Assembly: GCA_009617715.1 (NCBI GenBank) | Contig: VTFK01000073.1 | Coordinates: 1,922,001-1,986,000 of the forward strand | From: Plectrocnemia conspersa | Taxonomy: Eukaryota > Arthropoda > Insecta > Trichoptera > Polycentropodidae | Direction of reading: 5' to 3' | Length of the DNA: 64,000 nt | Part shown: one piece after another, positions 61,810 through 64,000 of the stretch | Layout of the letters: each line of letters opens with the position of its first letter | Numbering within the stretch: position 1 is the stretch's first letter | The notes under the pieces: generated by a model | Told to the model about the DNA's origin: nothing | The model's database searches: none | What the model saw: only the letters and a program-made list of their open reading frames with translations | Program-made: the position numbers and the translations under genes

Positions 61810-62870
61810 TTTTTTATATATTATGTAAAAAAATCTTTTAAAATAATTTAGTTATTATATTGTTTAATTTTGGTGGCTAGCCTGATCTTTAATATTAGAA
61901 AAAAAATACAGAAAAAATCTAAAAAAATTTATTGAGCTAAACGTCTTTCGAAATTTAATCACATTTTTTTAAATATAGAAATTCATTGAATTGATTTCGA
62001 CAGTAATTTAAAACATTAAAAAAATCATTACAAATTGTATTAAACTCTTTTAATAAATTTTTTGAAACCTATTTTGAAGCACTAGGTGACTTTTTGCCAT
62101 CTAAGGAACTTTTCTAATCAATAGTTTTTAGCGCGTAGAAGTGTTGAGAACTATCGATTAGAAAAGGAAATTCACTAAACATTGTCAGTTTTAAAAATAA
62201 AGTCTATGATTGTTCCTTAAAGAAAATTTAGCTAATGCACATTCACGTTTTATTAATAAAATGAAAATTTGTGAGTGAAATATCAGAAGTTTTCTTACTG
62301 AGCGATAAAATAACACTTTTTTTTTTTCATAAAGTCTAAGAGTAATTTATCGAGATAAAAAAAAACAAACCAAAATTTTGGACTGCGTGACTTAATAAGT
62401 TCTATTAAATATAAAAATAGTAAACCCAAGACTTAAAAAACTTAAAAAAATAAAATTTTTGATTAAATATTAGCATCATGGAAAAATTGTACTTCGCGGC
62501 TAAATATACTTTATCAAAAAAATAGCGGTTATTGAAAACATTTTGCTTAAATCTTCCTGACCAATTAATCACTTAAAAGTTTGGTTGTTATTTTGTCATA
62601 ATCTCTAGTCTTAATTTTATGTTTAGGTAGTAAAAATATAGTTTTTTCTAATAATAACATTTTAGAAACATTTACATATGTATCTGGGTCAATAATTTTT
62701 CATGTGTAAACCTCATTGTTTTATATTCGCATTTAAATAATGAAATTTAATTAAGCAAATTAATCATCTAATTTTATAACACGCGTCCATTATTAAGTTA
62801 GTTAAAATAAAAAAATGGTAATAGAAAATCGTTTCGAATATAATAATTAAAAATATAACATCACAACATT
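61810..62870. other. AT-rich stretch after SINE copy B
   Basis: Only the inverted repeat at 62109-62166 stands out. Confidence 0.5.
62109..62166. repeat. 18-bp inverted repeat, one mismatch, 22-nt loop
   Basis: CTTTTCTAATCAATAGTT (62109-62126) pairs with AACTATCGATTAGAAAAG (62149-62166). The stem is shorter than usual for a microRNA precursor. It could be the footprint of a small inverted-repeat element. Confidence 0.65.
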
Positions 62871-62940
62871 TGCGTGAATAATCCCCGTTGATTACTTCGA
62901 CCGCTTAGATTGAAACAAATATTTAATAAATTTGATTCCC

Positions 62941-62978
62941 TTATATATGTGTAATGTATTTTATATACACATATATAA
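62941..62978. repeat. 13-bp perfect inverted repeat
   Basis: TTATATATGTGTA (62941-62953) and TACACATATATAA (62966-62978) with a 12-nt loop. AT-rich. Confidence 0.6.
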
Positions 62979-63252
62979 GTGTGAGAAGGGGCGCCCACCC
63001 ACCCATCGCCCATTTAAATTAGAAACAAACAAACCCTCACCGCGGGCCCCGGGTGGGGAATAATCACCGAAACACAGGCACAAATTCATTCAAAATATTC
63101 AAATAAACCGGGCAAACAAACAGCGCGGAGAGAAGCAGAAAATATATATGTATATAATATACAGAACATAATGAAATATAATAACACGGCAAATGCGAGA
63201 GAGAGGAAATAGAGTGATTAAATAGAGCTCAGCGCAAGACAGCCGGTAATCA

Positions 63253-63480
63253 ATCATCCGGGCCCAGGGAGTATGTCACCGCTCCTATAAGGGAGCAATT
63301 AGACTCGTGATCTTGCATAACTATCGCGACATCACCCTCATCCTCCGCTTTGGGCAGAGATACACCAGAATAACACCGTTTTTGTATGCGAGTTTGTATC
63401 GGAAGAGCAAAAAGGCTGGATGCGGCCCTGACGCGTTTGCGGCCGGAGGATCATTGCTAACGAGAGCGGTTCGTTTTTAA
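63253..63480 (+). other. Open stretch of about 75 codons without ATG
   Basis: A frame begins after a stop just before 63253 and stays open to a TAA near 63480 in a GC-richer island. It contains patches such as HNYRDITLILRFGQRYTR. It has no resemblance to the Dachshund sequence expected next, and no clear acceptor or donor frames it. Confidence 0.15.
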
Positions 63481-63816
63481 CCTTTTTTGGTTTTATGGAA
63501 ATGATATATGGAGATACAAGCAGTTGACGTGTTAATATTGAGAAAAAATATATATCGTGAATAACAGAATCAATAAAAATAATTGGTAAATACGATACGT
63601 ATATATTTGAGTTTATTGATCTTATTGATACTATCCAATCACATGTATTAGATTGTATTATTTTTCATCAATGTTTATCTTAATAATTGATGATTCATTT
63701 TTCACTACATAACGCCTATAGGGTATTAAAATGATCGATTCCATAGCATAATCAAATTTTAAAAAAAAAAAAAATCACATCCTTACTTGATAAACACCCG
63801 ATAGCTCTATTGTCAC

Positions 63817-63847
63817 GAATTATCTGTAACTGAGTTACAGATAATTC
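63817..63847. repeat. 31-bp perfect palindrome with a single central base
   Basis: GAATTATCTGTAACT (63817-63831), central G (63832), AGTTACAGATAATTC (63833-63847). All 15 pairs match. It is not simple sequence and fits no element I recognise. Confidence 0.85.
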
Positions 63848-64000
63848 CTGACTATGGCTGGAGCATCGCAGCCAAAATATAGATAGGAAGTAAGTGAAAA
63901 TCGCTATGAATCGAGATTCCAATAATATATATCTAAAATTCTTTCTTATATATTACACATCTAAAATTTAAACAAACATAATTACATTAGACGCCTTTTA

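Larger units (their letters stand above)
62880..63490. promoter_or_regulatory. GC-richer island downstream of the dac exon
   Basis: Blocks 62985-63070 and 63230-63470, with the hairpin at 62941-62978 on its left edge. Confidence 0.3.
60967..64000 (+). other. dac: Next dac intron (partial; 3' end outside window)
   Basis: It follows the donor at 60967. It contains a full-length-looking SINE (61457-61800), AT-rich DNA, three hairpins and a GC-richer island (62880-63490). No further dac exon was recognised. Confidence 0.65.

Noticed and set aside
63253..63480. A second dac exon downstream of 60966
   Set aside because: The open frame does not resemble Dachshund sequence and no convincing acceptor and donor pair frames it.
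1..64000. CRISPR arrays, rRNA genes, operons, integrated bacterial DNA or phage
   Set aside because: None seen. Splice signals, SINE, LINE and DNA transposon relics and coding density all indicate a eukaryotic nuclear genome.

Overview
The window looks like AT-rich nuclear DNA from an arthropod, most likely an insect. I cannot assign the order. By eye about seven in ten bases are A or T, coding density is very low, and decayed eukaryotic transposons (Tc1/mariner, hAT and pogo DNA elements, a Jockey/CR1-type LINE, a tRNA-derived SINE) are scattered through it. There are no operons, rRNA genes, CRISPR arrays or other prokaryotic features.

The only confident protein-coding segment is one internal exon of dachshund (dac) on the + strand at 60827-60966. 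It encodes the RPGRPPKR motif that follows the Ski/Sno/Dac (DachN) domain in Dachshund proteins. It has a TACTAAC branch site, a pyrimidine-rich AG acceptor and a GT donor. No DachN-coding exon or 5' end is visible upstream, so positions 1-60826 read as part of one very large dac intron, and 60967-64000 as the start of the next. Almost every short ORF elsewhere is non-coding or a transposon relic.

The intron alternates between very AT-rich stretches and about 30 islands of 0.3-1.2 kb that are visibly richer in G+C and CpG. These islands are the best candidates for dac cis-regulatory modules. That is inference from composition and from the known regulatory architecture of dac/DACH loci. Conservation could not be tested here.

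Mobile DNA from left to right: diverged SINE-tail repeats (about 990-1600); a LINE remnant (4634-6600, minus) interrupted by a 1,065-bp hAT element with a perfect 8-bp target-site duplication; a second 3' fragment of the same LINE (7880-8163, plus); SINE copies at 23828-24150 and 61457-61800 and a related tail copy at 24224-24480; a LINE scrap near 30.9 kb; Tc1/mariner-superfamily transposase relics at 34.8-35.4, 39.9-40.9 and 55.2-56.0 kb (all minus); a decayed tandem array at 44.1-45.3 kb abutting a pogo/Tigger-like remnant at 45.36 kb; and a decayed element rich in TTCTCGAGAA motifs at 52.6-53.6 kb.

I did not find a convincing new biological system. The observations most worth checking are the regulatory-island pattern in the giant dac intron, the nested hAT-in-LINE insertion with palindromic subterminal repeats, a SINE family sharing its 3' tail with a second repeat family, the decayed tandem array, an unexplained region open on both strands at 36.5-36.9 kb, and several strong hairpins including a 31-bp perfect palindrome at 63817-63847.
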